Shown: piece after piece, positions 7,364 to 18,100 of the stretch
Numbering within the stretch: the stretch's first letter is position 1
Layout of the letters: each line of letters begins with the position of its first letter
Made by a program: the position numbers and the translations under genes
NCBI GenBank assembly: GCA_031421855.1
Contig: JANOPN010000166.1
Coordinates: 1 to 44,011 of the forward strand
DNA length: 44,011 bases
DNA from: JAAFHN01 sp031421855
GTDB taxonomy: Bacteria > Pseudomonadota > Gammaproteobacteria > Burkholderiales > Burkholderiaceae_C
Direction: 5' to 3'
The notes under the pieces: model-generated
Databases searched by the model: none
What the model saw: only the letters and a program-made list of their open reading frames with translations
What the model was told of the DNA's origin: nothing

Positions 7364-7975
7364 TTAACCGGCTTTGCGAAACGTGAGATTCCAGCGTTCA
7401 GCACCCATTTGACGCACGCCGTGAAACATCCGGCGCGCCTGTCCGCCCCAAACCACGACATCGCCATCGTGCAGTTGGGTTGACCGAACGGGGTCGGAGC
7501 GCTTCAACCCGCCGATCATGAATTTGCAGCTTGCGCCCTTAGAGACCGACACGATGGGCTGCGACTGATCGGCTTCGTCGCGGTCTTGGTGCAAACCCAT
7601 GCTGGCCCCTGCGATGTAGTGGTTGATCAAGCAGGCGTCGGGGTCAAAAGCGGACCAGCCCACGCTTTGAGCCGCCTGGCTGGCCACATCGCGCCATTCG
7701 AGTGGGATGGCGGGCCACGGGTGTCGCGTCAGCGGGTCAACGGCCACGTAGCGGTATCCGGTCGCATCGCTGGTCCACCCCAAAGCACCACAATTGCTCA
7801 TGCCAACCGACATCTGCGCAGGCTTCTTTCCAGCTAGAGCCGACACGGTCAGGTGGCGCAATGGCGCTTGCGCGAGCAAGCTGTCCAAGTGCGAAGCCAA
7901 GGCAAGCGACCGCGCAAACCCGCGCAATATCCACACGTCGGGTTTCAATTGCAGTGGCGGGTCAACAAACAGCAC
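7364..7975 (-). CDS. alkB: AlkB-type 2-oxoglutarate/Fe(II)-dependent DNA dealkylase
   Basis: AlkB repairs 1-methyladenine and 3-methylcytosine in DNA by oxidative demethylation. The 203-residue protein has the family hallmarks: INHY near 117-120, the iron ligands H129-x-D131 (LHQDRDE) and H185 (RMFHGV), and the 2-oxoglutarate-binding RxNxTxR-like motif at the C-terminus (R194-WNLTF-R200). The start is a GTG at 7975 (Val-Leu-Phe); an in-frame TAG lies 21 nt upstream, so no earlier start exists, and no good Shine-Dalgarno is visible. A type A repeat occupies the upstream region. It may be transcribed from its own promoter or from the Hsp70/EI24 genes upstream on the same strand. Confidence 0.95.
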   Translation of the reverse strand: MLFVDPPLQLKPDVWILRGFARSLALASHLDSLLAQAPLRHLTVSALAGKKPAQMSVGMSNCGALGWTSDATGYRYVAVDPLTRHPWPAIPLEWRDVASQAAQSVGWSAFDPDACLINHYIAGASMGLHQDRDEADQSQPIVSVSKGASCKFMIGGLKRSDPVRSTQLHDGDVVVWGGQARRMFHGVRQMGAERWNLTFRKAG

Positions 7976-7984
7976 TTTGGGTGA

Positions 7985-8051
7985 AATTTCGGACTAAATC
8001 AGCACTTGGTCACGGTTTTCATTGACTTTGCTGCTATCAAAAAAATTGATC
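7985..8051 (+). repeat. Type A 65-bp repeat, copy 3 (diverged)
   Basis: TTCGGACTAAATCAGCACTT, then GGTCACGGTTTTCATTGAC and TTTGCTGCTATCAAAAAAATTGATC. It is the most diverged plus-strand copy, starts 9 nt upstream of the alkB GTG and is followed by a type B element 9 nt later. Confidence 0.7.
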
Positions 8052-8060
8052 AAATCGCGT

Positions 8061-8165
8061 ATTCCAATTTCCATTGGAAGCGAGAACAAGGCGCAAAGTC
8101 GCAGACAGTGCTTTAGCACGGCAAGACGAAGCAACGAAGTTATCGTTTTCAATGGGAGTTGGAAT
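8061..8165 (+). repeat. Type B hairpin repeat, AT-ended variant
   Basis: This 105-bp element has 22-bp imperfect terminal inverted repeats: ATTCCAATTTCCATTGGAAG at the left, and the right end read in reverse as ATTCCAACTCCCATTGAAAA. Its core CAAGGCGCAAAGTCG...AGACGAAGCAACG and hairpin GTGC-TTTA-GCAC match the type B core, while the ends differ entirely from the 25759 copy. Its last base is the first base of the Hsp70 stop codon complement. Confidence 0.75.
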
Positions 8166-9418
8166 CACACAGCCATCAGCGCTTTCGCGTAGACGCCCAA
8201 GCCTTTGGCGACGCTGGCAAAGGAGTCGCCGTAGACGGGTTTGGCTTGCTCGAACGCACTCGCGATTTGGTTGGTCAAAAGCCTCAGCCGCGACGAACCA
8301 CCAGTGAAATAGACCAACTCGATTTGCTCGGGCTTGAGCCCCGCATTGGTGACACAAATCAAGGCTGCATCGACGATGCGCTGAACGTCTGCTTCAAGCG
8401 CGCGGGCGAAAGTTGGCCCTGCCAGCTCGGCGCTCAGCCTGGGCTCGATGTGAGCCAAATCAACCTTGGCCTCGCCGTTTTCAGCGGCGTCAACCTTGGC
8501 TTGCTCCGCCGCGCTGGCCAACTGATGGCCAAAACGGCCTTGCAAAGTTCGCATGAGCCGCGCATGCAGCGATGGCTGCGCATACAAGGCCCGCATGCCT
8601 TGGAGCTCGCGTACACGTGGCGCGGCGTACAGGGTGTTGATCAAGTGCCAAGTGGCGAGGTCGTGGTACGCTGAACTCGGCACTTCTCGCCCGCTCGGCG
8701 TCAGCGAGCCTGCACCAAGATGGGGCATGATGGCCTTGAGCGAGACACGCCGGTCAAAGTCGGTGCCGGCGACGTGAATGCCGTGGTGAGCCAGCACGTC
8801 TCGCTTGCGGTCTAGTCGTCCAGCGCCTTTGCCCCCCAAGCGCACGACAGAAAAATCACACGTGCCTCCGCCAAAGTCGGCAATCAAGGTCAATGTCTCG
8901 GCGCTTAACGACCGCTCCAAGTCGTAGGCTGCGGCCATGGGCTCCAACTGAAAGCTCACATCTTTGAAGCCAACTTGTTTCGCGACGGCAGCAAGCGTGG
9001 CTTGGGCTTTCGCATCGCGCACCGGGTCGTCGTCGACAAAGAATACCGGGCGACCCAACACCGCGCGGTCAATTGGCGCTTGGGCTGCGGTTTCAGCCGA
9101 GGTTTTGAGGTGGCGCAAAAAATCTGCCAGCACGTCTTTGAATGCGCGAGTGCGGCCCCCGCCGATGTCGGTCTCACCGTCCATCAAGCTGGAGCCGAGC
9201 ACCGACTTCATCGATCGCATCAAACGACCATCGGCCCCAGCGACATAGGCTGCCATCGCGGCGCGCCCAAAAAGCGTCGTTTTCTCTTCCGCATCATAAA
9301 AAACGGCGGTTGGCAGCAGCTCGTGCGCTCCCTCGACACGGGCAAGCGACATCGACCCGCCAGCCACAGGGCAAGCGACCGCCGAATTGGAGGTGCCGAA
9401 ATCGATGGCGCAAATCAC
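8165..9418 (-). CDS. Hsp70-family ATPase protein (YegD-like)
   Basis: A 417-residue actin-fold ATPase of the Hsp70 superfamily. Visible are phosphate-1 DFGTSNSAVACP at the N-terminus, phosphate-2 ADFGGGTCDFSVVRL (about 188-202) and the adenosine motif FTGGSSRLRLL (about 371-381). There is no substrate-binding domain or EEVD-like tail, so it resembles the short E. coli YegD rather than DnaK. Its role is unknown; family members are called putative chaperones. The start ATG overlaps the stop of the upstream EI24-type gene in an ATGA arrangement, so the two are probably translationally coupled. Confidence 0.92.
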   Translation of the reverse strand: MICAIDFGTSNSAVACPVAGGSMSLARVEGAHELLPTAVFYDAEEKTTLFGRAAMAAYVAGADGRLMRSMKSVLGSSLMDGETDIGGGRTRAFKDVLADFLRHLKTSAETAAQAPIDRAVLGRPVFFVDDDPVRDAKAQATLAAVAKQVGFKDVSFQLEPMAAAYDLERSLSAETLTLIADFGGGTCDFSVVRLGGKGAGRLDRKRDVLAHHGIHVAGTDFDRRVSLKAIMPHLGAGSLTPSGREVPSSAYHDLATWHLINTLYAAPRVRELQGMRALYAQPSLHARLMRTLQGRFGHQLASAAEQAKVDAAENGEAKVDLAHIEPRLSAELAGPTFARALEADVQRIVDAALICVTNAGLKPEQIELVYFTGGSSRLRLLTNQIASAFEQAKPVYGDSFASVAKGLGVYAKALMAV

Positions 9419-10314
9419 GACGGCAAAAGCGGTTGAGCGCTAGCAGGCGGTTTGGCGACGATGTCAATGACCGCAGTTCGGGTTGAGTCGAAGGACGTGG
9501 GCGGCGGGCCCGAGGCCGCCTCGGCCTTGCGACGCAGATCTAGGGCATGCAAGGCGTAGTGCGCAAACCAGGCCGACGAAAACGCAAACACCAAGGTGTA
9601 GATCCACAGAGCCAAGGGCAACACGATGGGTGCCAGGGCAATCGTCATCGCACCCGAGACCCCGATCACACCGGGAGCCGTGCCCAAATAGCCAGTGAAG
9701 ATGCCCATGAGGAGCAACGGCGTGCGGTGCTCGCGCAAAATCGCTCGGCGTTCTTCGCTCGAGGCGTGGTCTGCCAAAGCATCAAAGGCAAGCACACGAT
9801 AGGTCAGCCAGCCCCAAATGAGCGGCGGTAACACCAGCACGACCAACGGGACCAGCCACAGCGGCAACGACACCACCAAAGCCAACAAAGCCAGCAAAGT
9901 GGATCCGAACGCCCAAGCAATTTGCGTCATCAACCCCGCACCGCGTTTGCGCACCAAATCCACAAAGCGGCGCTCAGCGACCAAGGCCACCACCGCTGGC
10001 GTCATGAACATCGACACCGCCAACAAACAAATCATCACCAAAATCGGCAAACTGATGGCCACCACGATCAGCGGCGCGACGACCGAACGCAGGCCACCCG
10101 CGCCCAAAAAGGTGAGCCAGCGCACGGCACCGGCCAAAAGCGACTGCGTCTCGATCCAATCGCGCACGGCTTCGACCGCTGGGTCCCAGCCCCAATAAGC
10201 CGCAGCCAGACCCAACCCCACCAACAAAACCAAGGGCACAAACGACAAGGCGATCACGCGCGGATGCAGGCAATACAAAAGCGCGCGCCAAAAGGCATCG
10301 ATGACGGGTTTCAT
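9415..10314 (-). CDS. EI24-domain integral membrane protein
   Basis: A 299-residue membrane protein with about six hydrophobic segments (near 18-40, 64-85, 85-112, 135-170, 195-215, 220-255). The overall pattern (FWRALLYCLHP at the N-terminus, LTYRVLAFDALADHAS in the middle) is that of the EI24/CysZ superfamily common in Burkholderiales. CysZ itself is a sulfate channel, but no cysteine-biosynthesis gene is nearby, so I do not assign transport. The stop overlaps the start of the Hsp70-type gene by 4 nt, making a two-gene operon. Confidence 0.85.
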   Translation of the reverse strand: MKPVIDAFWRALLYCLHPRVIALSFVPLVLLVGLGLAAAYWGWDPAVEAVRDWIETQSLLAGAVRWLTFLGAGGLRSVVAPLIVVAISLPILVMICLLAVSMFMTPAVVALVAERRFVDLVRKRGAGLMTQIAWAFGSTLLALLALVVSLPLWLVPLVVLVLPPLIWGWLTYRVLAFDALADHASSEERRAILREHRTPLLLMGIFTGYLGTAPGVIGVSGAMTIALAPIVLPLALWIYTLVFAFSSAWFAHYALHALDLRRKAEAASGPPPTSFDSTRTAVIDIVAKPPASAQPLLPS

Positions 10315-10326
10315 TGACTCAAAACG

Positions 10327-11160
10327 TTATTTGGACAGCCGACGTGAAACTGCACTGATCAAACTCGAAAACCACTTGGAAGAGCGCGCCGGGAACAAGC
10401 GGTGGATCCAGTCGCCGAGCTTAGCGTCAAACCCAATCAGCAGGCGGGTTTTGCCGCGCCGCTCGGCGTTGAAGATCATTTTCGCAGCCGTTTGAGGGGT
10501 GTTGCGCGCGCCACGCTCAAATTGAGCAGCAAACGCGTGTGGGTCAATCGCCAAACCGGCCAGATCACCCGTGCGCGCGTCTTGCGCGATGCGGGTGCGA
10601 ATGCCACCTGGGTGCACACACAAGACATTGATGCCACTGGGCCGCAACTCTTCGCGAAGGCTGTCTGAAAATGCTCGAACTGCGGCTTTGGAGGCGTTGT
10701 AAACGCTTTGGGTCGGCATGGAAACAAACGCGAAAACACTTGATATGTTAACGATGCAAGGCTTATCTGAGCAGGGCTTTGCCAGCATTTGCGGCAAAAA
10801 CACCCGAGAACCGTGGAAAACACCCCAAAAATTGACGCCCATCAGCCACTGGGCGTCTGTCGTCGACATGTGCGATACCGTATCAGCTAAGGCGACACCG
10901 GCGTTGTTGATGACGACATGCGCCCCACCCAGCTCAGCGCGAACCCGCTGCGAAAACACCCCCCAAGCCGCTTCATCGGCCACATCGAATGCGTGGGTCA
11001 ACACATGCGTGCCTCGCGGCAGCGCCTCAACGACTTGCTGCAAGCGCTCAGCATGAACATCAGCCAAGGCCAACTCTGCGCCCGATTCGGCGTAGATCTG
11101 CGCCAATGCAGCGCCGATACCCGAGCCAGCACCCGTGATCACCACCACTCGAGAGTTCAT
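10327..11160 (-). CDS. Short-chain dehydrogenase/reductase
   Basis: A classical SDR of 277 residues with the NAD(P)-binding TGAGSGIG (about 8-15), an acidic residue in ADVHAE that suggests NAD(H), the NNAG motif (INNAGVAL), the catalytic Ser in NISSVFAF and YNASK with catalytic Tyr/Lys. The C-terminus carries a basic extension (RRLFPARSSKW-like segment) often seen in acyl- or lipid-related SDRs. The start chosen is the ATG at 11160, directly before the Rossmann strand; the frame is open to an ATG 45 nt upstream. It ends 12 nt before the EI24 start, so it may head that operon. The substrate is unknown. Confidence 0.92.
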   Translation of the reverse strand: MNSRVVVITGAGSGIGAALAQIYAESGAELALADVHAERLQQVVEALPRGTHVLTHAFDVADEAAWGVFSQRVRAELGGAHVVINNAGVALADTVSHMSTTDAQWLMGVNFWGVFHGSRVFLPQMLAKPCSDKPCIVNISSVFAFVSMPTQSVYNASKAAVRAFSDSLREELRPSGINVLCVHPGGIRTRIAQDARTGDLAGLAIDPHAFAAQFERGARNTPQTAAKMIFNAERRGKTRLLIGFDAKLGDWIHRLFPARSSKWFSSLISAVSRRLSK

Positions 11161-11261
11161 TAAGCGCACCGCTATGAGTAAAAAGGGCCTAATGTACCCG
11201 ATCAAACCAACCCATTTATGCGATTGCTACGTCGCATCCATCAGTCGCCAGGGTCGATGAA

Positions 11262-11807
11262 TCACCACTTCACGGCAGATGCGGGCTGGTTCGGCACTGC
11301 TTTGCCGGCCTTGTGCGCCGCAATCGCGTTGGCCAAATCAAGATACTCAGCGCAGGTTTTGTTGCCGCAAATGGCCTCCAGCGTGACCAAATGCTTGTCA
11401 GCGTCAGCAGGTTTGTTTGACATGAGGTAGGCCTCGCCAATGTACTCGTGCGCACCCTTGTGGTTTGGATCGAGTTTGAGCGCAACGCGATAGTGCTCAA
11501 ATGCCTTCTCCAGCTCAGGTTTGGCTTGCTTGCGGTAGCTGTAGGCCAGCAGGTTGTGTGCGTCGGCACTCGCCACATCGGCACGCACGGCCAATCGCAA
11601 CTCACCGATTGACGCGCGCCAATTTTTCTCGGCGATGAACTTGCGAGCAATGTCAATCCGCTCTGCCGCCGTCGGCTCAGCCGAATTCGAGCCGGTATCA
11701 GCCGCCCAAGTGCCGCTTGATGCGCCAAGGGTGGCGGCCAGTGCGCACGCGATGGATGCCGCACGTGCGAGTGAGTAGAGCGGTCGAATTGGTGTGTTTG
11801 AGTTCAT
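11262..11807 (-). CDS. Exported TPR protein
   Basis: A 181-residue protein with an N-terminal signal peptide (hydrophobic 15-33, cleavage probably after TWA). Two to three tetratricopeptide-like repeats span about 49-150 (ADAHNLLAYSYRKQAKPELE, then HKGAHEYIGEAYLMSNKPAD). A Cys pair lies in ICGNKTCAEY (about 147-153). It is a likely periplasmic protein-protein interaction scaffold. The two cysteines could form a disulfide. It lies between the chpA cluster and the SDR gene; no functional link is evident. The Met at 11807 gives a proper signal peptide. Confidence 0.88.
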   Translation of the reverse strand: MNSNTPIRPLYSLARAASIACALAATLGASSGTWAADTGSNSAEPTAAERIDIARKFIAEKNWRASIGELRLAVRADVASADAHNLLAYSYRKQAKPELEKAFEHYRVALKLDPNHKGAHEYIGEAYLMSNKPADADKHLVTLEAICGNKTCAEYLDLANAIAAHKAGKAVPNQPASAVKW

Positions 11808-12034
11808 GGAGAAATCCTAAACGGGTTGGTCAACGCCTGCGCTAACGATGCAGACAATGCCATGAGCCCGCCGCGCGAACCGAAGTTGCAGGCGGAGAAC
11901 AGATTCGAGAAGAGCCGCGCATCAAGATGAAGCGAAACAACGAATATGTCACAAAAGTGGTGCAACAAACGAATACGGCAAATGCGGCGGATCAGGCGAA
12001 ATCTCCCGATCGACCACGTCAAAGAGGCATGTCG

Positions 12035-12106
12035 ATCAAAATTTCAATCGAATTCGATCTTGGTCGCCGGATTTATTGAATCTATTGCTATCGAAAAGAT
12101 AGCAAA
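12035..12106 (+). repeat. Type A repeat, copy 4, with perfect terminal hairpin
   Basis: ATTTCGATCTTGGTCGCCGG-like core, then ATTTATTGAATCTATTGC, closing with a perfect stem TTGCTATC-GAAAA-GATAGCAA (12085-12105). It lies 15 nt before the chpA stop codon. The remainder of the 315-nt gap 11808-12121 shows no gene or other structure that I can support. Confidence 0.75.
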
Positions 12107-12121
12107 CACCAACCCACTCGA

Positions 12122-15100
12122 TCAGGCGGGTTGTTCATCAAAGCAATATCGCCTCACCAAGCTGAGCAACTCATCTTCAGCGTAGGGCTTACCCAAATAA
12201 TGATTGACACCCAACTCAGCCGCGTGTTCCTTGTGCTTTTCAGCAATCCGCGAGGTGATCATGATGATCGGGATGTTGAAAAAGTCGTTATCCATGCGGA
12301 TGTTTCGCGCCAGATCAAACCCGTCCATGCGCGGCATCTCGATGTCTGAGAGCACCACGGCCGGAATCTCATCTTGCAACTTCTCAAGCGCCTGCAAGCC
12401 ATCGGCAGCCAGTACCACCCGGTAGCCCTCACGGGCCAACAGGCGCTGCGTGACGCGACGCACCGTGATCGAGTCGTCCACCACCATGACCAAGGGCACA
12501 TCGGCCTTGGGTCGCGTGGGTTTGGGTACCGAAAAACCGTGTCCACTTTGCCCTGCGGCATCGCTCGCATCCATCGAAACGATTGGCGCATCTTGCGGCG
12601 CAAGCGCCTCGAGCACTTCGGGTTGCGCTTTGTCGGCACTCAAGGTGCGCGCCAGATCACCATAGACCGATGCCAACGCGACCGGGTTGTAAATCAGCAC
12701 GACTGCGCCAGACGCGAGCACCGACATGCCAGCCAAGCCCGGCAAACGGGAAAGCTGAGCACCCAAGTTCTTGACGACGACCTCTTGGTTACCCAAAACC
12801 TCATCCACGTGCATGGCAACGCGTTGTTGCGCGCTGCGGAACACGACGACAGGCGTTGAGCGCCCCATGTGCTCGGTGCTGCGGGGCGAGCTTTGCAGCA
12901 ACGCACCCGACCAATAAAACGGCACCGCCTCGCCAGCAAACTCGTAAACGCCGGTGTTGTAGGCCAACTCCAACTCTTTCGCAGTCGCGCGACGCACGAC
13001 TTCGACGACGTTAGACGGCACCCCGATCGACAGTTTGCCGGTGCGTAACATCACAACCTGCGTCACGGCAGTGGTCAGTGGCAAAACCATCTTGAAGGTG
13101 GTGCCTTGTCCACTGGTGGTTCGGGTCTCGACACGACCGCCCAGCGCTTGAACTTCGGAGCGAACCACATCCATCCCAATGCCCCGTCCGGCCAACTCAC
13201 TGACTTGGTCAGCTGTGGTGAAGCCTGGCATGAAGATCAGTGCCGCAGCCTCGGCGTCGCCAACGGTCGCATCGTGACCGATGAGGTTTTGAGCGATTGC
13301 TTTTGCCCTGATCTTGGCAATGTTCAGGCCCGCGCCATTGTCAGCAAACTCGACCGCCACTTCGTTGCCCTCTTGGTGCAAGGTGATGATGATTTCGCCA
13401 GAGCCTTCTTTGTGTGCCGCAGCACGAACTTCAGCCGACTCAATGCCGTGCGCCACGCAATTGCGCAACAAATGCTCGAACGCCGGGGTCATGCGATCCA
13501 GCACACCGCGGTCCAGCTCAATCGAGCCGCCAATGATGTCCAACTTGACTTGCTTACCCGTGTCTTTGCCAGCCTGGCGAACGACTCGGTACAGGCGCTC
13601 AGAAATCCCCTCAAACTCCACCATTCGGGTCTTCAACAGATCGCGTTGCAGCTCGCGAGTTTGACGCGCCTGGGCAATCAAATCATCCTCAGTTGATTCA
13701 ACTGCCCGCATGATGTTGCGTTGCACGGTCGCCACGTCATTAACCGACTCGGCCATGGAGCGGGTAATCTCTTGGAACCGGGTGAATCGGTCGAACTCAA
13801 GCGGGTCAAACGACACATCAGCGGTCTTGGCCAATTGCTGGCGCGACTGCATTTGCGTCTCGGCCTGAACCTCGATCTCGCGAAGTTGCTGGCGCATGCG
13901 CTCTAAGTTGTTGGTCAAGTCACCCAGTGAGCCGCGCAGCTGAGACAACTCAGCCTCCAAACGAGAGCGAGTTATCATGACCTCGCCGGTTTGGTTCAGC
14001 ATGCGATCCAACAACTGCGATCTGACGCGGACCGTCTGAGTCGACGCGGCTGAGCGCGCGATGACCGGAAGCGCCGTCGAGCGCGTTGGGGCAAATGCGG
14101 CAGATGCGACGACAGGCGCGAGTGCGGCTGCGCCGACAACAGCCGATACAGCCGGGGTCATGGTCGCGGTAATGGCCGGGGTAACCGCTTCAACATACGC
14201 TTTTTGATCGCGGTTTCGCAACGCATCGAGCGCGTGCTGCATGGCATCGAATTGACCCAACAGCGGCTCGATATCGGCGGCAGTTGGCGACTGGAACCGC
14301 TCAATGTCGGACTCCATCCGATGCGACATCTCGCCCACTCGGAGGGCACCGGCGAGCCGAGCGCTGCCCTTGAGTGTGTGCAAGGCGCGAAGCACCTCGT
14401 TCTTCGCACTCATGTTGTCGTTTCGGGCTTGCCATTGGCGCAGCGCGCCCGACAACGTTGGCATGAGCTCCAGCGCTTCTTCTTCAAAAATCGGAAACAA
14501 ATCCGCATCGACCGCATCGACCGCATCGATGTCGTCATCAATGTCTTGAACCACAACTGGCGCGTGCGATGAAGCGATGTCCGGCGGCTGGTTCGGTGTA
14601 GACGGCGCAGGTTCAACCAGAACAACCGGAGCGAGGAAAGCCTGCGCGATGATTGGAGAGGCTGCTGGTGGGACTACCGAAACGTGTGTTGGCACGGGTG
14701 CTGAGGCAACGACAGCCACTGGTTCGATGACATCGAACATCAGTGGGTCGTCGTCAGGCGGCGCGATGTCGATCGTCGACTCAGCCTTAGCCTTAGTCGA
14801 CACAGTTAAAGCAGAAAGGGCCACCAAGCCGGCGACAGCGGCCACAGATGAGGAAACAACACCGCCCGAGTCAAATGTCGGCTGGGCAGCAGCTTCAGGC
14901 ACGATCGCAAGCGGTTCAGGCTCAGCGGTGATCGGCGCAATTGGCAACTCAACGGCATCGGACACATCGATCCAACTTGCTTGGACTCGCGGATCCGCCG
15001 TTGCAGTCCAGTTCGTCTCGGGTGACGCTTCGGTCGTCGGCAGCACGGCCACGACGGCCTCTGATGCTGCGGGTGGCGCGGTTGGCTCATCCGTCAACTC

Positions 15101-18100
15101 AAATGCTTCAAGCGCGCCCATCGCCGAGTCAGTGAAGGTCGAGTCTGTCAACTCATCTGCAAAATCAACATCTAGCGCTCCACGGGCGGATGATGTTGCC
15201 AATTCAGTCGTCGGCTCGAAAGCCTTCAGCCGCTCAATCAAATCAGCACGCGGCTCCTTCAGGAAACCCGCAGCGAATTGATGAAGCAAGCGTCGCACCT
15301 CGTTGGCGGCATCAACAAACAAAATCGAATAGCCATGAACCTCTTCGATTCCTGCACGCTGCCCACGCTGCAGCGCGTGTTCAAACGCTCGAGCAACATC
15401 CGATAGGGCTACAAAACCAACTGTCGCCGAGCTGCCACCCAACGAGTGCGCCCAGGTCACGATGGAGTCGCTGATCGGAGACTCCGAGTCGATTTGCCAG
15501 AAACTGACTTCATCAAGCAGCTTGCGCGACCACTCGTCTGCCTCAGTCAAATAAACGTTGTACAAAGGAATGCTGATTCGCAGCGGCCCAATCACTTTGA
15601 TTTGGTCATCAAACGGTTCAGCAAAAGCGCTGGTCGGTGGCGCAAATTGCGCTGCCGCGACAACCACGGGTGCCGGCACTGACACCAAAACCGATTCGAC
15701 TGCCACCGCTTGCTCTGCAATCAACGCAGACGTGGGCTCAACGCTTGGCAATTCGGACGGTGCCACGGATGCGTTGACTATGGCAACGTCTTGCTCACGG
15801 GTGGCAAGTACTGGGGCTGAGAAGTCCTCCAATACAAAATCATCAAGATCAATTTCGATGTCCGCAGACGGCAGCGAAGTCGCGTGAATCTCACCAACCG
15901 CTGGGTCGATCGCGCTGACCGCCCCACTGGCAGCGCCATCAAAGGCGGCAGTGACTGCAGTCACTGTGCCAACTGCGGCGACCGCCGCGCCAAACATCGG
16001 GACGCTCAACTCGGGCGTGCTCGACTCGACCGTTGCCGCCGAAGGCGGCTCTGCTTCGTGAGTCTCGGGTGAAGCGAGCAACACAAAATCGTCCAAATCC
16101 ATTTCACCTGAATCTACGGGTGAATCGTGACCAGGTATTGGCTCGGTCGCCTTCAACTCACCACTGAAATGAATCGGTGCTACGGGTATTTCTGCGACGA
16201 TCGGAGGCGCAGCTGCTGGCTCCAAATCGAGAACGAAGTCTTCCAACATCGCTTCGTCGAATGCAGCAGCCTCACCCAATTCGAGTTCGGGATCGCCAAA
16301 ATTCGTGGCAGTGAATTCTGCACGCGGCGCATTGACTGTTGGCTTCACCGAGTCCAAGTCAAAGTCAAAATCCGCATCCAAGTCCAAGGACACCGGCTCA
16401 ATCGCCGGCAATTCAAAATCCTCCAGACTGGCGATCTCAGACGACGAGAAGTCCCTTAAAGGCTCGAAGTTTGGGGCTCTCGAATCATCTAGCGGTGCCT
16501 GAGCGGCGTCCATCGGCGCGAGCACTGGCGCAATTGAGCTTGCAATCGCAACGGTTTGCTCAGATTGAAATGAGACATTGGGCTCAACCTGAAACGCCAG
16601 TGTTTCGGCCTGAAATGCGACTGTCGGCTCAATGGGCGCGTTGAACGCAACCGGTACATCAACGACAGGTTCGACTTGCGCTTCAGCCTCAAACATCCAA
16701 TCCAACGATTCGGATTCAAGCTTCGGCGGTTGTTCAGCTGGAGAAGCTTGCGCCTCCACGCTCACACTGACGGGCAAAGGCGCTTCAAAAACCGCCACGG
16801 GCGGCGCAACTCGTGCGACCGCCGGTATGGCCAGTAGCTGGTTGCTCACTCGCATGGCATCGGCACTGGCGCGCACCGGTGCCGACGAAAAACCAGCTTC
16901 CGCGTTGGCCTCGATGGCCTCGACCCACTGCCCAAAATGCGCCATCGCGTTGCGCGACAGCTTCATCAAATCAGCGCTTACTGGCTTTTGCTCAGCAAGC
17001 CAAGCGTTGAAGACTTGCTCCATCGCCCAACCCGCTTCACCAAACTCGTTCAACCCTACCATGCGCGAGCTGCCTTTGAGCGTGTGAAATGCACGGCGAA
17101 GCGTTGTTTGATCAGCCAAATTGCTCGGATCCCCCTCGAGGGCATCCAGCGCTTCTCCACCGGTTTGAACCACTTCGCGAGCTTCCTCAAGGAAGATTTC
17201 TCGAATGTCGTCATCGCCGAAATCGTCAGCTGGTGGCGGTGAAGCTGCCACACCCGCTGCAGGCGCCAGGTGTGAGGGCGCATTGAGTTTGCCTGCTTGA
17301 CTGGCCAGAGCGGCGCTGGCGGCCAAAACCGCGGGGGAAATGGACACATGTCCGCCGCCTGAAGCACCTGCATTGATCACCGGGGCGCTTGCGCTCTCAG
17401 GCGCAGCGACTTTCACGACGATATCCGGACCAAACGACATGGCATCGCTTGCCAAAACACGCGGCTCACTGCGACCCATCAACGGCCGAAGCTCACCTGT
17501 AACCGCGTCATAAGTAAAGAGTTTTTTCGCAAATGCGGGTTGGTAACCGAGCATGTCAATTAGGAAACCCAATGCACCCAGGTTGTTGCCGAGCTTGTCG
17601 AAAGTACCCGCCTCGCGGGCGCGTTGTGGGTCGATGCCCGTGACTAACATCTCCTCAATGACGCTGCGCATGCGGATCACCGCTTGAGATGCGTCGCTGA
17701 GACCCAGCACGGTCAAAACGCCACGCATTTGGGCCAATTGGTCTGGAACGGGTCGCAAAACCTGTTTGTTTGTTGGATCGCGAAAGAACTGATCCAACGA
17801 GCGCTCTAACTCGCTTAGCGACACACGCAACTCGCCCACCACACTTCCCATGGTTTGGCGATCACTCACTCGCCGATACAACTCTTCAATCCATCGCTCT
17901 AGGGGCTCGTTCGCGCCTCCCGCGCGAACGCTCTCTAGGCGATGTGCGAGGCGCTGGGTTCGCGAGACCAGTTCAGGATCGTTAGGATCCAAATCCTCGA
18001 ACGCCGCCTCCAAATACAAAACCGCGGTGGCGACTTCCATCGCAAGCTCAGCCGACGGCGCCCGTGCACTCGATGTCGACGGCTCGATTGCCCGCATCAA

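Noticed and set aside
9415..10314. Naming the EI24-type membrane protein CysZ (sulfate channel)
   Set aside because: No sulfur assimilation genes adjoin it and the sequence fits the general EI24 group in Burkholderiales equally well.
14577..15281. A 234-codon plus-strand open frame rich in Gly/Ala/Ser/Thr
   Set aside because: It is antisense to the low-complexity linker of chpA; the composition is the mirror of Ala/Val/Pro codons and it has no recognisable domain.
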